A stretch of DNA of 64,000 nucleotides from CBDFHF01 sp965247565 (GCA_965247565.1 CBDFHF010000003.1:1178001-1242000); one strand, 5' to 3'. Counted from the stretch's first letter, positions 35,897 to 45,911 are shown. Notes: generated by a model not told the origin, from the sequence alone. Numbers and translations: made by a program.

Positions 35897-37709
35897 AAAT
35901 AATCGAAAACCAACACATAAAATACGTACTCCTTTTAGCCGGGTCGTCTTTGAGCACTTACGCCGAGTCCGTAGCGATATTTTTTTGGCGATGTTTTGTA
36001 TTTTAGGTTCGACATTGACTACGCTCATCATTCCGTGGCCAATGAAACTGATCTTTGACAACGTATTGTCTGATAAACCGTTACCTGCACTACTTAAGCC
36101 TTTCCAAGAGGTATTGAATTTCGGTAGTTCTAAAGCCCTTATTATTCTCTGTGCAAGCATGGTCGGTATTGCTTTGGTTAGAGGTATCTTTGCGTATTAC
36201 CAACTGTTTTTGACCTCTCGTATAGGCTATTTATTGGTGTATACCTTACGGGGCGAACTGTTTAATCATTTACAACGGCTATCGCTGTCGTTTCATCATC
36301 GCACCCGCACCGGTGAATTACTCAGTAAATTGACTAGCGATACCGATACCTTAAAAGATGTTTTTGCTGACTCCGCGCTAACCTTTACTACGCATGTCCT
36401 CACCGTAACAGGGATGCTAGTCATTATGTTCAATCTGAATATCAAGCTGGGCTTACTGGTATTAATTAGTTTTCCGGTGTTATTTCTGGCGATTTATCTT
36501 ATTTATAGTCGGGTCAAATATTCCGCGCGTAATCAACGCCACAATGAGGGTCGGCTGGCTTCACGGGTTAGTGAAATATTGAGTGCCGTACCCTTGATAC
36601 AAGCCTATGGCATGGAAGGCTACGAGCGTGAACGCTTTGATGCCGATAGTTCGCAATCGATGCGGGAAAGTATTCGTATCTCGCGCATGGAAGCCGCTGC
36701 GACTCGTTTTGTTGAAATCATCAGTGCATTTGGCACAGCCATTGTGGTTTTATTCGGTTGCTTACAGACCCTGGATGGAAAAATGACTCCTGGTGATGTG
36801 CTGATATTTGCTTCTTATATGTCGCAAATTTATCAACCCATCCGGCAAATTACCCGCTTGTCGACACGTTTTTCCAGAGCCACCGTGAGCATGGAACGAA
36901 TCAACGGCATTCTTGAAACCGAACCCGATATTCAGGATGAAGCAAATGCCATTAGCGTCAGTCAGCTACGGGGTGATATTGCATTTGATAAGGTGTCATT
37001 CAGTTATGTCGATGGCAAGAAAATTCTCGATAACGTCTCATTCCGTATTAAACCTGGAGAACGCGTTGCCTTGGTTGGTGCTTCCGGAGCCGGCAAATCA
37101 ACGATTGCCAATTTAATCATCAGACTTTATGAGCCGCAATCAGGCGCCATTCTGATTGATGGCCAAGATATCAAGCGCTACCAGCGTGCCTCATTGCGCC
37201 AGGAAATCGGTGTAGTGCTGCAAGACCCGGTCTTGTTTGGTACCAGTATTAAGGAAAACATCGCTTACGGAAAGCCGGAAGCCACTATGGCGGAAATAGA
37301 ACAGGCAGCAAAACAAGTGCATGCCCACGATTTTATTAGTGCTCTGCCAAATGGCTACGAAACGTTGATGGCGGAAAGCGGCAATACCTTGTCGGGTGGG
37401 CAACGGCAACGCATTTGCCTTGCAAGAGCAGTAATCAGGCAGGCGTCGATTTTAATCATGGATGAACCCACCTCGGCGGTGGATGCGCAATCGCATGCGT
37501 TAATCCGCGATGCCATGAACCGGTTACAGCACGGTCGCACCATTTTGCTGATTGCTCATCAGTTCCATACGATTCAAGATTTTGACCGCATTTTGGTTTT
37601 AAAAAATGGCGTTATCGTCGAGCAAGGCAGTCACACCAATCTAATGCAAATGGGCGGTTATTATCATGAGCTTTATCAGTTGCAAAACGGCTTGCGGATT
37701 GCTTCATGA
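35886..37709 (+). CDS. MsbA-type ABC exporter (fused permease and ATPase)
   Basis: About 607 residues: six membrane helices in residues ~30-310, then an ATPase with Walker A GASGAGKST, signature LSGGQRQR, Walker B ILIMDEPTSA and the H-loop AHQFHT. Works as a homodimer and exports lipids, lipid-linked sugars or peptides. It is the only transporter in the locus, so it likely flips the glycolipid or oligosaccharide product. ATG 35886 overlaps the upstream stop by 11 bases; the longer reading from 35814 adds residues before the usual N-terminus. Ends in an ATGA overlap with the next gene. Confidence 0.93.
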   Translation: MFNKNNRKPTHKIRTPFSRVVFEHLRRVRSDIFLAMFCILGSTLTTLIIPWPMKLIFDNVLSDKPLPALLKPFQEVLNFGSSKALIILCASMVGIALVRGIFAYYQLFLTSRIGYLLVYTLRGELFNHLQRLSLSFHHRTRTGELLSKLTSDTDTLKDVFADSALTFTTHVLTVTGMLVIMFNLNIKLGLLVLISFPVLFLAIYLIYSRVKYSARNQRHNEGRLASRVSEILSAVPLIQAYGMEGYERERFDADSSQSMRESIRISRMEAAATRFVEIISAFGTAIVVLFGCLQTLDGKMTPGDVLIFASYMSQIYQPIRQITRLSTRFSRATVSMERINGILETEPDIQDEANAISVSQLRGDIAFDKVSFSYVDGKKILDNVSFRIKPGERVALVGASGAGKSTIANLIIRLYEPQSGAILIDGQDIKRYQRASLRQEIGVVLQDPVLFGTSIKENIAYGKPEATMAEIEQAAKQVHAHDFISALPNGYETLMAESGNTLSGGQRQRICLARAVIRQASILIMDEPTSAVDAQSHALIRDAMNRLQHGRTILLIAHQFHTIQDFDRILVLKNGVIVEQGSHTNLMQMGGYYHELYQLQNGLRIAS

Positions 37710-38911
37710 TCAAAAACAGACCGGTTTTATTATTTTATTGTCAACATTCATTAGGAATGGGCCATATAGTGCGGGCGCTAACGCTTGCAGAGACACTGGC
37801 AGAAAGCTTTGCCGTAGTTTTTCTCAATGGTGGCAGATTGCCGGATAACACTGTTCTGCCCCAGGATATCCAAGTGATTAATTTACCTGCTCTTGGCATG
37901 GCGGAAGACAATCAGCTCTATAGTCAGGATAGTCGGTATAGCTTGGCGGAGGCTCAAACCTTAAGGCGGCAGATGATCTTGGCTACGTTTAATCACTGTC
38001 AACCCCAGGTAATTTTGATTGAGTTGTTTCCATTTGGCCGCAAGAAATTTGCCGGTGAAATACTACCTTTGTTAAAAGCCGCGAAACGCGCGGGTCAGTT
38101 TCGGCCATCCGTCTTCTGTAGCTTGCGGGACATTATGGTCAATGCTAGAAAGGATCAACAGCGCCATGATGATCGGGCGCGATGGTTGGTGGATCGTTAT
38201 TTTGATGGGGTTTTACTGCACTCAGATCCTAAGTTTGCCGCGCTGGAGGATTCATTCCGGCCTAAGCGTTTGCTTAATACGCCTGTCCACTATACCGGGT
38301 TCGTATTGCCCCGAGGCGAAACTCAGCTTGGAGTAGTTAGAAAACGGCAAGTATTGGTTTCCGCTGGCGGAGGCATGGTTGGTTCGCCCTTGTTTCGAGT
38401 AGCTATTGCAGCTCAGCCTACCCTATGGCAACAGTTTGAACTTCCTATGACTTTAATAGCCGGTCCCTTTCTGCCGGAACTCGATTGGCAGGAACTGCAG
38501 GCTAAGGCAATAAACTGCCCTGGTCTAACCTTGCACCGTTATGTTCCCAACATGAGCCAATTATTGGCAAGCCACTCAATTTCCGTCAGTCAATGTGGTT
38601 ACAACACAGTAATGGATATTTTAAAGTCCGGTATTTCCGCTCTGGTTGTGCCTTTTGCGCAAGGTCAGGAAGATGAGCAAACTAGCCGGGCGAAGCGGTT
38701 GTGTCATCTGGGTTTGTTACGCAGGTGTGCTGCCGAAGAATTAAATGTTGCCCGTTTTGTGCTGGAGGTTGAACAATTGCAAGCGTTTGCACCTCCGCCA
38801 GCAGCGCTTGATTTAGATGGTACAACCCGATCAGCAACCATCATACGCGAACACTTAGCTACAAACACAAGCCATCACCAGAATATGACAGCAGGAGCGG
38901 AACATGTCTAA
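37706..38911 (+). CDS. MurG-like glycosyltransferase
   Basis: A 401-residue GT-B protein starting FYCQHSLGMGHIVRALTLAE, the N-terminal Gly-rich loop of family 28/1 enzymes. The C-terminal domain has VSAGGGMVGSPLF and HSISVSQCGYNTVMDIL, the donor-binding region. Similar in design to the first gene of the locus (25720). Coupled by ATGA overlap to the exporter upstream and by 8 bases to the deacetylase downstream. Confidence 0.82.
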   Translation: MIKNRPVLLFYCQHSLGMGHIVRALTLAETLAESFAVVFLNGGRLPDNTVLPQDIQVINLPALGMAEDNQLYSQDSRYSLAEAQTLRRQMILATFNHCQPQVILIELFPFGRKKFAGEILPLLKAAKRAGQFRPSVFCSLRDIMVNARKDQQRHDDRARWLVDRYFDGVLLHSDPKFAALEDSFRPKRLLNTPVHYTGFVLPRGETQLGVVRKRQVLVSAGGGMVGSPLFRVAIAAQPTLWQQFELPMTLIAGPFLPELDWQELQAKAINCPGLTLHRYVPNMSQLLASHSISVSQCGYNTVMDILKSGISALVVPFAQGQEDEQTSRAKRLCHLGLLRRCAAEELNVARFVLEVEQLQAFAPPPAALDLDGTTRSATIIREHLATNTSHHQNMTAGAEHV

Positions 38912-39638
38912 TTGGTTAACTGCGGTGAGCGATGTACTAAACAGGAAGGAAAAACCAGTCAGGCTTTTTTTTCGCGATGACGATGCGGGTTGGGCTGATG
39001 ACAAGCTGTGTTTGTTACTTGATGTATTTGCAAAAGCGGCAATGCCTATCGATATAGCCATTATTCCTGACGCTTTAAATGAGAGCCTTGCGGATGAACT
39101 ATTAGCACGCTGGCGGCAAAAACCGCAGTTTATAGGCTTGCATCAACATGGTTTTAGCCACACTAACCATGAACCGATAGGGCGGAAATGTGAGTTTGGC
39201 AGCACCCGAGCAAAAGATGCACAAAAAAATGATATTCAACAAGGACAATGTCGGCTGAAAGCCGCATTGGGAATTGCATTAGACCCTTTTTTCACGCCGC
39301 CTTGGAATCGCTGCACACAACTGACAGTTGAATGTTTGGAAGAGCTCAATTTCAGTTTGTTATCTCGAGATATAACGGCGACGAATCTGGACAGCTCAAG
39401 CCTTCAGCAAGTGCCGGTGCATGTCGATTGGAGCAAATTTATAAAGACATCAGTCAATGCTTTATCCGATCTCGGCCAAACTATTGCCAGGAATCTGGAA
39501 ATTAATAATTTGACTGGGATTATGTTGCACCATGCAGATATGAATGCCGAGAATTTGAAGTCATTGACCGAATTACTGGCTTTATGCGCAGCCCATCATA
39601 ATGTACAGGGATTGCTGCTTAGGGATACGTTAGGATGA
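38904..39638 (+). CDS. polysaccharide deacetylase-like protein
   Basis: A 244-residue NodB-like protein. RLFFRDDDAGWAD supplies the Asp motif and HQHGFSHTNH the zinc-binding H-x3-H element. The catalytic base region is in FFTPPWNRC. No signal peptide, so it may act on cytoplasmic glycolipid intermediates, or be one of the divergent family members found beside glycosyltransferases. Overlaps its neighbours by 8 and 4 bases. Confidence 0.8.
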   Translation: MSNWLTAVSDVLNRKEKPVRLFFRDDDAGWADDKLCLLLDVFAKAAMPIDIAIIPDALNESLADELLARWRQKPQFIGLHQHGFSHTNHEPIGRKCEFGSTRAKDAQKNDIQQGQCRLKAALGIALDPFFTPPWNRCTQLTVECLEELNFSLLSRDITATNLDSSSLQQVPVHVDWSKFIKTSVNALSDLGQTIARNLEINNLTGIMLHHADMNAENLKSLTELLALCAAHHNVQGLLLRDTLG

Positions 39639-41515
39639 AATCAAGCAGGGACAGTATCAGCAAGTTTACCAATGCGTTGGTAATTCTCATGCTATTTTTG
39701 ACGCAATCCAAGGCTTTTGGCGGAAATTTCGATCAGGAATGGTTCAGGATTTTCGGATATTGGGATGGAAAAGAGTTAAGAGCGGACAATATCCAACTTC
39801 GGTTACCGGAAAATGATCCAAGCAAAGGCCAGGTCAGCGGCCTGATCGATCAGGTTAACATTGCAACTCGTACTCTGAATGTTGGGCCTTTTTCTGTCAA
39901 TTGGTCGGAAAATACCCGTTTTGACAGAATAAAACCGGAACAACTAAAGATTGGCATGACCATTAAGGTTTCTGGATCGCTTTCAGACGGGAACAGACTG
40001 ACCTCTCGAAGGATTAGCTTGGAATCCAGTCCTTATGCACCTGGTTCCTTACAGATTTTTGGTTTAAGTACCGTCAGCACAGAGCGTGAAGACGGTATGC
40101 ACGAGTTCAAAGTTCTGAATGTGCCGGTGTATACCCCGCAAAATGGCTATAACACTTTTAAGTCGCTGATTCGTAGGCAAGATGTGCGAAGGCCTGATGA
40201 TCAGTTTTCATTCAATTTGTTTGGAAAACCGGTAACCATTGGTGGTGAGTACGATTTAAACCCCGGTTTCCGCAATGATTATGATCTCGATCATAACGAT
40301 GCGGACGGTTCTATAAGAATGGATCAGGAGCTGAAATTAGAAGCGCTCTATCCTATTTCCAATTTTGCAGCCGTTTTTTTAAGCTTTAAGGGTATAACCG
40401 AATCTCGCTTTAATATAGATAGCGAGGCAAATGACCAAACCAATATCGCATTGGCTCGTGATGAAACCTGGATCTATTTTGATCGCATTGCCGGCACCGG
40501 ATTCGGGCTGCAATTTGGTAACCAAAACGTCTCAGAAACTCGCGAATGGTGGTGGGACAAGGATATGGATGCTTTACGTCTTTACTACAACCAAGGACCC
40601 TTGCACTTTGAGTTGGCTGGCGGTAAGCAAATAGGTGGTGAGTCCACATTGCGCAGTATTGACCCTGAAGAAGAGGATATTTATCGGATCATGGGCTTGG
40701 CAAGCTGGATGTGGAATAGTAAACAACGCTTGGAGTTTTACTTTCTGCATCAATGGGACAAATCATCTCAACATAAAGTTGGCAGCGTCATACAAAGAAT
40801 AAATCGGGATGCAAGCGATGATGACATGGCCTGGTTTGGCGCTCGAGCCATCGGTGAAATCGGCCTAAACGATTACGGAACCTTGAATTATTGGGCAGAC
40901 GCAGCGGTTGTTCATGGCAATGAGACCGTTTTTAGTTACGACAGCATTAATGATTTGCAAACTAAAGTCGAAACCAAAACCCGAAATAGCGTGGATGGCT
41001 GGGCGTTTGATCTAGGTGCTTTTTGGACATTACCGGTGTCGCATGAACCCACGTTCACATTGAGTTACGCTCGCGCCTCCGGTGATTCTAGCCCAAACGA
41101 CGGCCATAACAGCACATTCCGACAAACCGGCATCAACCGCAATAAATGGCGTTTTAACGGTGTTAACCGTTTTAGAATTTATGGCGAGTTGTTACGACCC
41201 GATTTATCAAATCTAGGCATATTGACCTCGGCTTTCGGTATTCGAGTTATGCAAAATAGCTCTATTGAGTTGGTTTATCACAAATATGATCAGGCTGAAG
41301 CTTTTAACAGACTTCGTGATGTGAATATTAATGCGAATCCCAATGGGCGTAGTCGTGACATTGGTCAAGAGGTTGATGTAGCAATGAACTTTCGGGAATG
41401 GAAAAGATTGGAGCTTGGTGTAACGGGGGCTGTTTTTGATCCGGGTAAGGCTTTCGGTGATCAAAGCAAAGATTTGGCTTACAGCATCTTTTTTGATGTG
41501 AACTACAACTTTTAA
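39635..41515 (+). CDS. AlgE-like outer-membrane barrel with DUF5666 domain
   Basis: A 626-residue exported protein. After a signal peptide (ALVILMLFLTQSKAFG) comes a small beta domain (residues ~65-130, GQVSGLIDQVN ... GMTIKVSG) like DUF5666, then a region rich in alternating hydrophobic residues and aromatic girdles ending in Phe (DVNYNF), as in outer-membrane barrels. The barrel resembles the alginate export family. It is the likely exit channel for the polysaccharide of this locus. Start overlaps the deacetylase by ATGA. Confidence 0.82.
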   Translation: MKSSRDSISKFTNALVILMLFLTQSKAFGGNFDQEWFRIFGYWDGKELRADNIQLRLPENDPSKGQVSGLIDQVNIATRTLNVGPFSVNWSENTRFDRIKPEQLKIGMTIKVSGSLSDGNRLTSRRISLESSPYAPGSLQIFGLSTVSTEREDGMHEFKVLNVPVYTPQNGYNTFKSLIRRQDVRRPDDQFSFNLFGKPVTIGGEYDLNPGFRNDYDLDHNDADGSIRMDQELKLEALYPISNFAAVFLSFKGITESRFNIDSEANDQTNIALARDETWIYFDRIAGTGFGLQFGNQNVSETREWWWDKDMDALRLYYNQGPLHFELAGGKQIGGESTLRSIDPEEEDIYRIMGLASWMWNSKQRLEFYFLHQWDKSSQHKVGSVIQRINRDASDDDMAWFGARAIGEIGLNDYGTLNYWADAAVVHGNETVFSYDSINDLQTKVETKTRNSVDGWAFDLGAFWTLPVSHEPTFTLSYARASGDSSPNDGHNSTFRQTGINRNKWRFNGVNRFRIYGELLRPDLSNLGILTSAFGIRVMQNSSIELVYHKYDQAEAFNRLRDVNINANPNGRSRDIGQEVDVAMNFREWKRLELGVTGAVFDPGKAFGDQSKDLAYSIFFDVNYNF

Positions 41516-41520
41516 GAGTC

Positions 41521-42417
41521 ATGAAAAATTCGCCAAGTACAAAAACCTATGTGTTGACCATTGATGTAGAAATTGATGCAGGTCCAAAATGGAAAACCTC
41601 AAATCCTGCCAGTTATGAGGGGGTGTATACCGGTATTAAAATCCTACAGCAATTATGCGATAGCTATGGCGTCAAGCCGGTTTACTTGATTAGTCCAGCG
41701 GTTTTGGTTGACCAAAAATCTGTGGATGTTCTGGGTAACTTAAATACGCATAACTGCGAATTAGGCACACACCTGCATGGTGAATATATTGGCCCGCTGG
41801 CAACGTTTCCTGGATCGGACTTCGGCGGGTGCGATCCTGGTGAAATGCAATGCCAATATGATAAGGAGATCGAATTTCAAAAACTAAAAAACCTGACCGA
41901 GCAATTCATTAGTCTGTTTGGTTATACACCCAAGTCGTTTCGCGCTGGTCGGTTTGGTGCAAGAGGCTGGACTTTGGAGTGTCTTGAAACATTGGGTTAC
42001 AGCCACGATAGCAGTGTTACCCCTTTTCGCAATTGGCACGACGTTGCCGATTTTTCAAAGCCCGGCAGCGTGACACCTTACCACCCGTCCAAAGAAAATA
42101 TATGCGTGCCGGGCGATTCTAAAGTTCTTGAAGTGCCAGTATCAATTACACCTGATTTAGAATGGCTACGACCTACCCCGCGATTTTCCGATTTTGAACA
42201 ATGTGTAAAAGTCATTGATTGGTATGAGCAACATACTCAGCCTACCGTGCTGTGTAGTATGTTTCATAATGTCGAACTGGTGCCGGGAAAAAGCCCGTAC
42301 TGCAAAACTCAAGAAGATTGCAGAGCTATGCTGGAAAGAATAGAGCGTACTTTCCAGCTGCTGGTTGAAAGAAATTATCAGTTTAAAACTCTCAGTCAAA
42401 TAACCCCGTCGATATAG
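41521..42417 (+). CDS. polysaccharide deacetylase family protein
   Basis: A 298-residue NodB-like protein. Motif 1 is VLTIDVEIDAG, motif 2 ELGTHLHGEY, and motif 3 includes SFRAGRFGARGW; these give the Asp and His residues of a metal-dependent deacetylase. No signal peptide is evident. FHNVELVPGKSPYC near the C-terminus is typical of the WalW-like branch. The second deacetylase of the locus; it starts five bases after the barrel gene. Confidence 0.85.
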   Translation: MKNSPSTKTYVLTIDVEIDAGPKWKTSNPASYEGVYTGIKILQQLCDSYGVKPVYLISPAVLVDQKSVDVLGNLNTHNCELGTHLHGEYIGPLATFPGSDFGGCDPGEMQCQYDKEIEFQKLKNLTEQFISLFGYTPKSFRAGRFGARGWTLECLETLGYSHDSSVTPFRNWHDVADFSKPGSVTPYHPSKENICVPGDSKVLEVPVSITPDLEWLRPTPRFSDFEQCVKVIDWYEQHTQPTVLCSMFHNVELVPGKSPYCKTQEDCRAMLERIERTFQLLVERNYQFKTLSQITPSI

Positions 42418-42426
42418 TAGATAAGC

Positions 42427-43425
42427 ATGCAAAAAATATTAATCATTATCGATAAATTAGGTTGGTCGTATGACACCATAGCAAAAGGGATTGTTAAATA
42501 TGCCCAAAATAGTAATTTTGCCTTTGATATTGCCTCTGTAAATGAACACTATACGTTTATAGAAAAAAACCATAGCCACTATGATTTGATTTTTGCGTTG
42601 GGCTGGACGTTACTGATTGCCAAAAATAAAAAATACAACTACGGTGAGCTACTGACGTTTTTAGATAAAAGAAAGGTTATTACCGGCATTCATTCGCATC
42701 GCTCATGGGATAGCTACTTATCGACGCCGGATTTTTTTCCGTCGCCACCGCAAGAGTTGCTGGATAAATTAGCAAAATTTAAAGCTGTAAATATCATCAG
42801 TAAAAGGTTGTTTAAGATATTTCATGACGCTGGTTTAACTAATATCGTGTTAACGGAAAATGGCGTTGATACGGAGTTATTTCGACCCAGCAAGCCAATT
42901 AATACTGACCGCAATCGACCACTTATGGTTGGCTTTTCAGGTAGCAAAGATATTGCTAAACATGATGCGCTAAAAGGTTTTTCTGAATTTATCTTACCTT
43001 TAAATGAAATCCGCAATGTACAGGTGCAGGTCCTGGGTGGCAGAGGTGACGAGCAAGTTAAAAGAGAGGATATGCCAGAGCTCTACAATCAAATTGATTT
43101 GTATGTTTGTGCCTCGACTTCTGAAGGTTTTTCGCAGAGTGTTCTTGAAGCGGCGGCTTGCGGTCGTGGTGTCATATCTACAAAAGTTGGTGGTTGCGAA
43201 GATTTAATTGAAGAAAATGTAAACGGTTTTTTTATAAACAGAGATATTACTGAGATCAAACGACTAATTACTCGTTTGGAGCAAGATCGGTTGTTGGTAA
43301 AGCAGCTTGGCGCAAATAATCGTCAAAAAGTGCTTGAGCACTATTCATGGAACATTCGTGTGCAAGAATGGTTGGCATTTATTGAAGCCAATTTGCCGGG
43401 CTATAGCCTTAGATCTGCACAATGA
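42427..43425 (+). CDS. family 4-like glycosyltransferase
   Basis: A 332-residue GT-B protein. The N-terminus KILIIIDKLGWSYDTIAKG and ENGVDTELFRPSKP mark the linker between domains, and the C-terminal donor site is in CASTSEGFSQSVLEAAACGRGVI, the E-x7-E type. Sugar specificity unknown. Overlaps the next gene by four bases. Confidence 0.85.
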   Translation: MQKILIIIDKLGWSYDTIAKGIVKYAQNSNFAFDIASVNEHYTFIEKNHSHYDLIFALGWTLLIAKNKKYNYGELLTFLDKRKVITGIHSHRSWDSYLSTPDFFPSPPQELLDKLAKFKAVNIISKRLFKIFHDAGLTNIVLTENGVDTELFRPSKPINTDRNRPLMVGFSGSKDIAKHDALKGFSEFILPLNEIRNVQVQVLGGRGDEQVKREDMPELYNQIDLYVCASTSEGFSQSVLEAAACGRGVISTKVGGCEDLIEENVNGFFINRDITEIKRLITRLEQDRLLVKQLGANNRQKVLEHYSWNIRVQEWLAFIEANLPGYSLRSAQ

Positions 43426-44579
43426 AAATTATCTGCACTGCCAAGATTGCCAATACTACTGTTGGACACATCGATCATGCTATGGCCTATGCTGTTGGTC
43501 TGCAACGATTGGGGCATGAAGTGTATTTCATGGAGCAGGTAGGGAGTAATCGCTGTACAGATGACAATGGCAGGCAAGTTCCGTTTGCACAATGGCACGG
43601 TCGTCTTCATTTTGAGGCGATTGCCAAGTCTTATGGATTATGGCCGCGCTCATGTCTAATTTATAAACAAGGTGAGGAAACTTACGGGATGGCCTATGCT
43701 GATGCGGTAAAAGTGGCCAAGCAGTGTGACTTGTTAATTACCCGTAGCGGCCAAATTCATAAAGCACCGGAGATATTCGACAACGCCAAATGCCGTGCCT
43801 ATTTTGATGGTAATCCCGGTAAAACTCAGGTTTTATTTCACGAGCAGGGTAGTGATTTTGAGGAAGCATTAGATCGCTACGATAATTTATTTACATTAGG
43901 TCTTAATATCGGTTCGGAGTCCTGTTCTGCACCCACAGGAACTAGTCAGTGGCATACCCATATGCGGCCGGTTGTGTTATCAATGTGGCCGAGTCGCATT
44001 CATGATAAGAGCGAGCGCTTTACCACTATTTCGAGTTGGAACGGCAGAACTACTTTTCAATGGCAAGGACAAAATGCCGGGGAAAAATCCGATAATTGGT
44101 TAAGTTTTGTAGATCTACCCCAAAAAGTGGATCAGCCATTAGAAATTGCTTTGCGAATTGATTCTAATGACCCGGATAAAGATCGCCAAGAGTTTTCCAG
44201 GAAAGGCTGGTTGCTGAGCGACCCGGAAAAAATGGTGACTTTAGACGATTATAGAAACTTTATAGGCCAATCCAGGGCAGAGTTCAGCGTCGCGCATAAT
44301 CGCTACGTTGCTTTCAATACTGGCTGGTTTAGTGATCGCAGTGCTGTCTATTTGGCTTCGGGAAAGCCTGTGTTGGTTCAATCAACCGGTATTGAGCAAT
44401 CTCTGCCCACAGGTAAGGGCTTGTTGACTTATAGCACTCTGGATGAGGCGGTGGACGCGATCAACGTCATCAATAGCGACTACCCTGTACACTGTAAAGC
44501 AGCTCGTGAAATTGCCGAAGAATACTTTGACTCCGATAAAGTTCTGACAAAAATACTCAATCAAATTGGTTTCTTATAG
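43422..44579 (+). CDS. glycosyltransferase-like protein, end of polysaccharide locus
   Basis: A 385-residue protein. The N-terminus MKIICTAKIANTTVGHIDHAM ends in GHEVYFMEQ, and the C-terminal part has FNTGWFSDRSAVYLASGKPVL, a pattern typical of CgeB-like and family 1 glycosyltransferases. The central segment (WPSRIHDKSERFTTISSWNG) is characteristic of this group. Last gene of the locus; an IS3-family element begins 70 bases downstream. Confidence 0.72.
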   Translation: MKIICTAKIANTTVGHIDHAMAYAVGLQRLGHEVYFMEQVGSNRCTDDNGRQVPFAQWHGRLHFEAIAKSYGLWPRSCLIYKQGEETYGMAYADAVKVAKQCDLLITRSGQIHKAPEIFDNAKCRAYFDGNPGKTQVLFHEQGSDFEEALDRYDNLFTLGLNIGSESCSAPTGTSQWHTHMRPVVLSMWPSRIHDKSERFTTISSWNGRTTFQWQGQNAGEKSDNWLSFVDLPQKVDQPLEIALRIDSNDPDKDRQEFSRKGWLLSDPEKMVTLDDYRNFIGQSRAEFSVAHNRYVAFNTGWFSDRSAVYLASGKPVLVQSTGIEQSLPTGKGLLTYSTLDEAVDAINVINSDYPVHCKAAREIAEEYFDSDKVLTKILNQIGFL

Positions 44580-44688
44580 CCGTTTCTTTATCAAGCTATT
44601 ATGCTGGTTCATCATGGCTGTTTCAAAATTTCGTAGTCTGCTAAAGCCATATAGTGGACCCTATTGTCCAGACAATTAACTGCCTAAT

Positions 44689-45576
44689 TTAAGAGGGTGT
44701 CGTATCCGTTACAGCAGATTGGTGCTGCTCCATCTCTTCTTTTGAAGCCTCTTTTTTTTCACTAAAATAATCAGCAATTTTAGCCCCGCCACCTTCACCA
44801 GTCTGATAGACCTGATCCGGCGTTTTATAGCCTAATGCCTGATGAAACCGCCCTACATTATAGAAGATAAAATATTCGGCCAGACCGACCAGCAGTTCCG
44901 GCATTGACGCATAGTTCTTCAAATAAACATCCTCGTACTTCACGCTTCGCCATAGCCGTTCAACGAAAATATTGTCTAATGCGCGACCTCGTCCATCCAT
45001 GCTGATTTTGATGGCGTTTTTCAGCATCACCTTAATCCATGCCTCACAGGTAAATTGTGAACCCTGGTCGGTGTTGAAAATCTCAGGCGGCCCGTAATCA
45101 TAGAGGGCGGCAGTCAAACAATCCACACAAAAACCGACATCCATCGTGTTTGATACTTGCCAGGACAAGACCTTACGGCTGTACCAGTCAATAATGGCCA
45201 CCAAGTACACAAAGCCGTGTGCCAGTCGTATATAGGTGATGTCAGTACTCCAGACTTGATTTATCCGAATAATGCCTAATCCTCTGAGCAAATAAGGATA
45301 AACTTTGTTCTGTGGGTGCTTCTTACTGGTGTTAGGACCCGGTGCTATCGCTGCTAAACCTAATATCCGCATCAGCCGCTGCACTCGCCTCCGGTTTACA
45401 AGATACCCTTGGGTGCCGAGCCAAACCACCATTTTCCTGCTGCCGTAAAACGGATGACGGGTAAACTCTTCATCCAGCAAACGCAATAGCAGCAGTTCGA
45501 CTTCGTCCACAACCGCTACCTTACTCTCATAGACCGTGGACCGTGCAATACTCGCCAGTTTGCACTGCACCACCAC
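44689..45576 (-). CDS. IS3-family transposase OrfB (DDE integrase domain)
   Basis: A 295-residue catalytic half of an IS3 transposase. The HTH_21-like N-terminal part (HPFYGSRKMVVWLGTQGY) leads into the rve domain: first Asp in WSTDITYIRL, second Asp in IFNTDQGSQFT, Glu in VERLWRSVKYEDVY. The same frame is open upstream to 45642, so OrfB is probably made as an OrfAB fusion by -1 frameshifting at the A8G run at 45644-45636, an A6G-type slippery site. It appears intact. Confidence 0.9.
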   Translation of the reverse strand: MVVQCKLASIARSTVYESKVAVVDEVELLLLRLLDEEFTRHPFYGSRKMVVWLGTQGYLVNRRRVQRLMRILGLAAIAPGPNTSKKHPQNKVYPYLLRGLGIIRINQVWSTDITYIRLAHGFVYLVAIIDWYSRKVLSWQVSNTMDVGFCVDCLTAALYDYGPPEIFNTDQGSQFTCEAWIKVMLKNAIKISMDGRGRALDNIFVERLWRSVKYEDVYLKNYASMPELLVGLAEYFIFYNVGRFHQALGYKTPDQVYQTGEGGGAKIADYFSEKKEASKEEMEQHQSAVTDTTPS

Positions 45577-45617
45577 GGACAGCCCGCCGTTTGAATCGAT
45601 CCAACCCTGGCGTTGGC

Positions 45618-45911
45618 TTAGGGGCTGATCCCGGACTTTTTTTTAAGCCATTCCAATTCCATATTAAGCTGTCCAATCTTGGCGTACAATCGCTCTGGAT
45701 CACTTTGCGGGTCGGCTGTCTTGAGGCCATGTTTTGCGTCAAACAGATGGCTGGCATTTTCCAGTAATGCCTTTTTCCAAAGACCAACTTGCGTCGGGTG
45801 CACTCCAAATTCTTGGGCTATCTCGTTGACTGTTTTGCTACCTTTCACCGCTTCCAATGCTACTTTTGCCTTTTGGGCACCAGACATAATCCTACGCTTC
45901 TTTTCACTCAT
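45618..45911 (-). CDS. IS3-family transposase OrfA
   Basis: A 97-residue helix-turn-helix protein (AQKAKVALEAVKGSKTVNEI, FGVHPTQVGLWKKALL) followed by a leucine-zipper-like helix (LYAKIGQLNMELEWLKKK), the usual IS3 OrfA design. It binds the element ends and supplies the N-terminus of the OrfAB transposase through -1 frameshifting near its end. Confidence 0.9.
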   Translation of the reverse strand: MSEKKRRIMSGAQKAKVALEAVKGSKTVNEIAQEFGVHPTQVGLWKKALLENASHLFDAKHGLKTADPQSDPERLYAKIGQLNMELEWLKKKSGISP

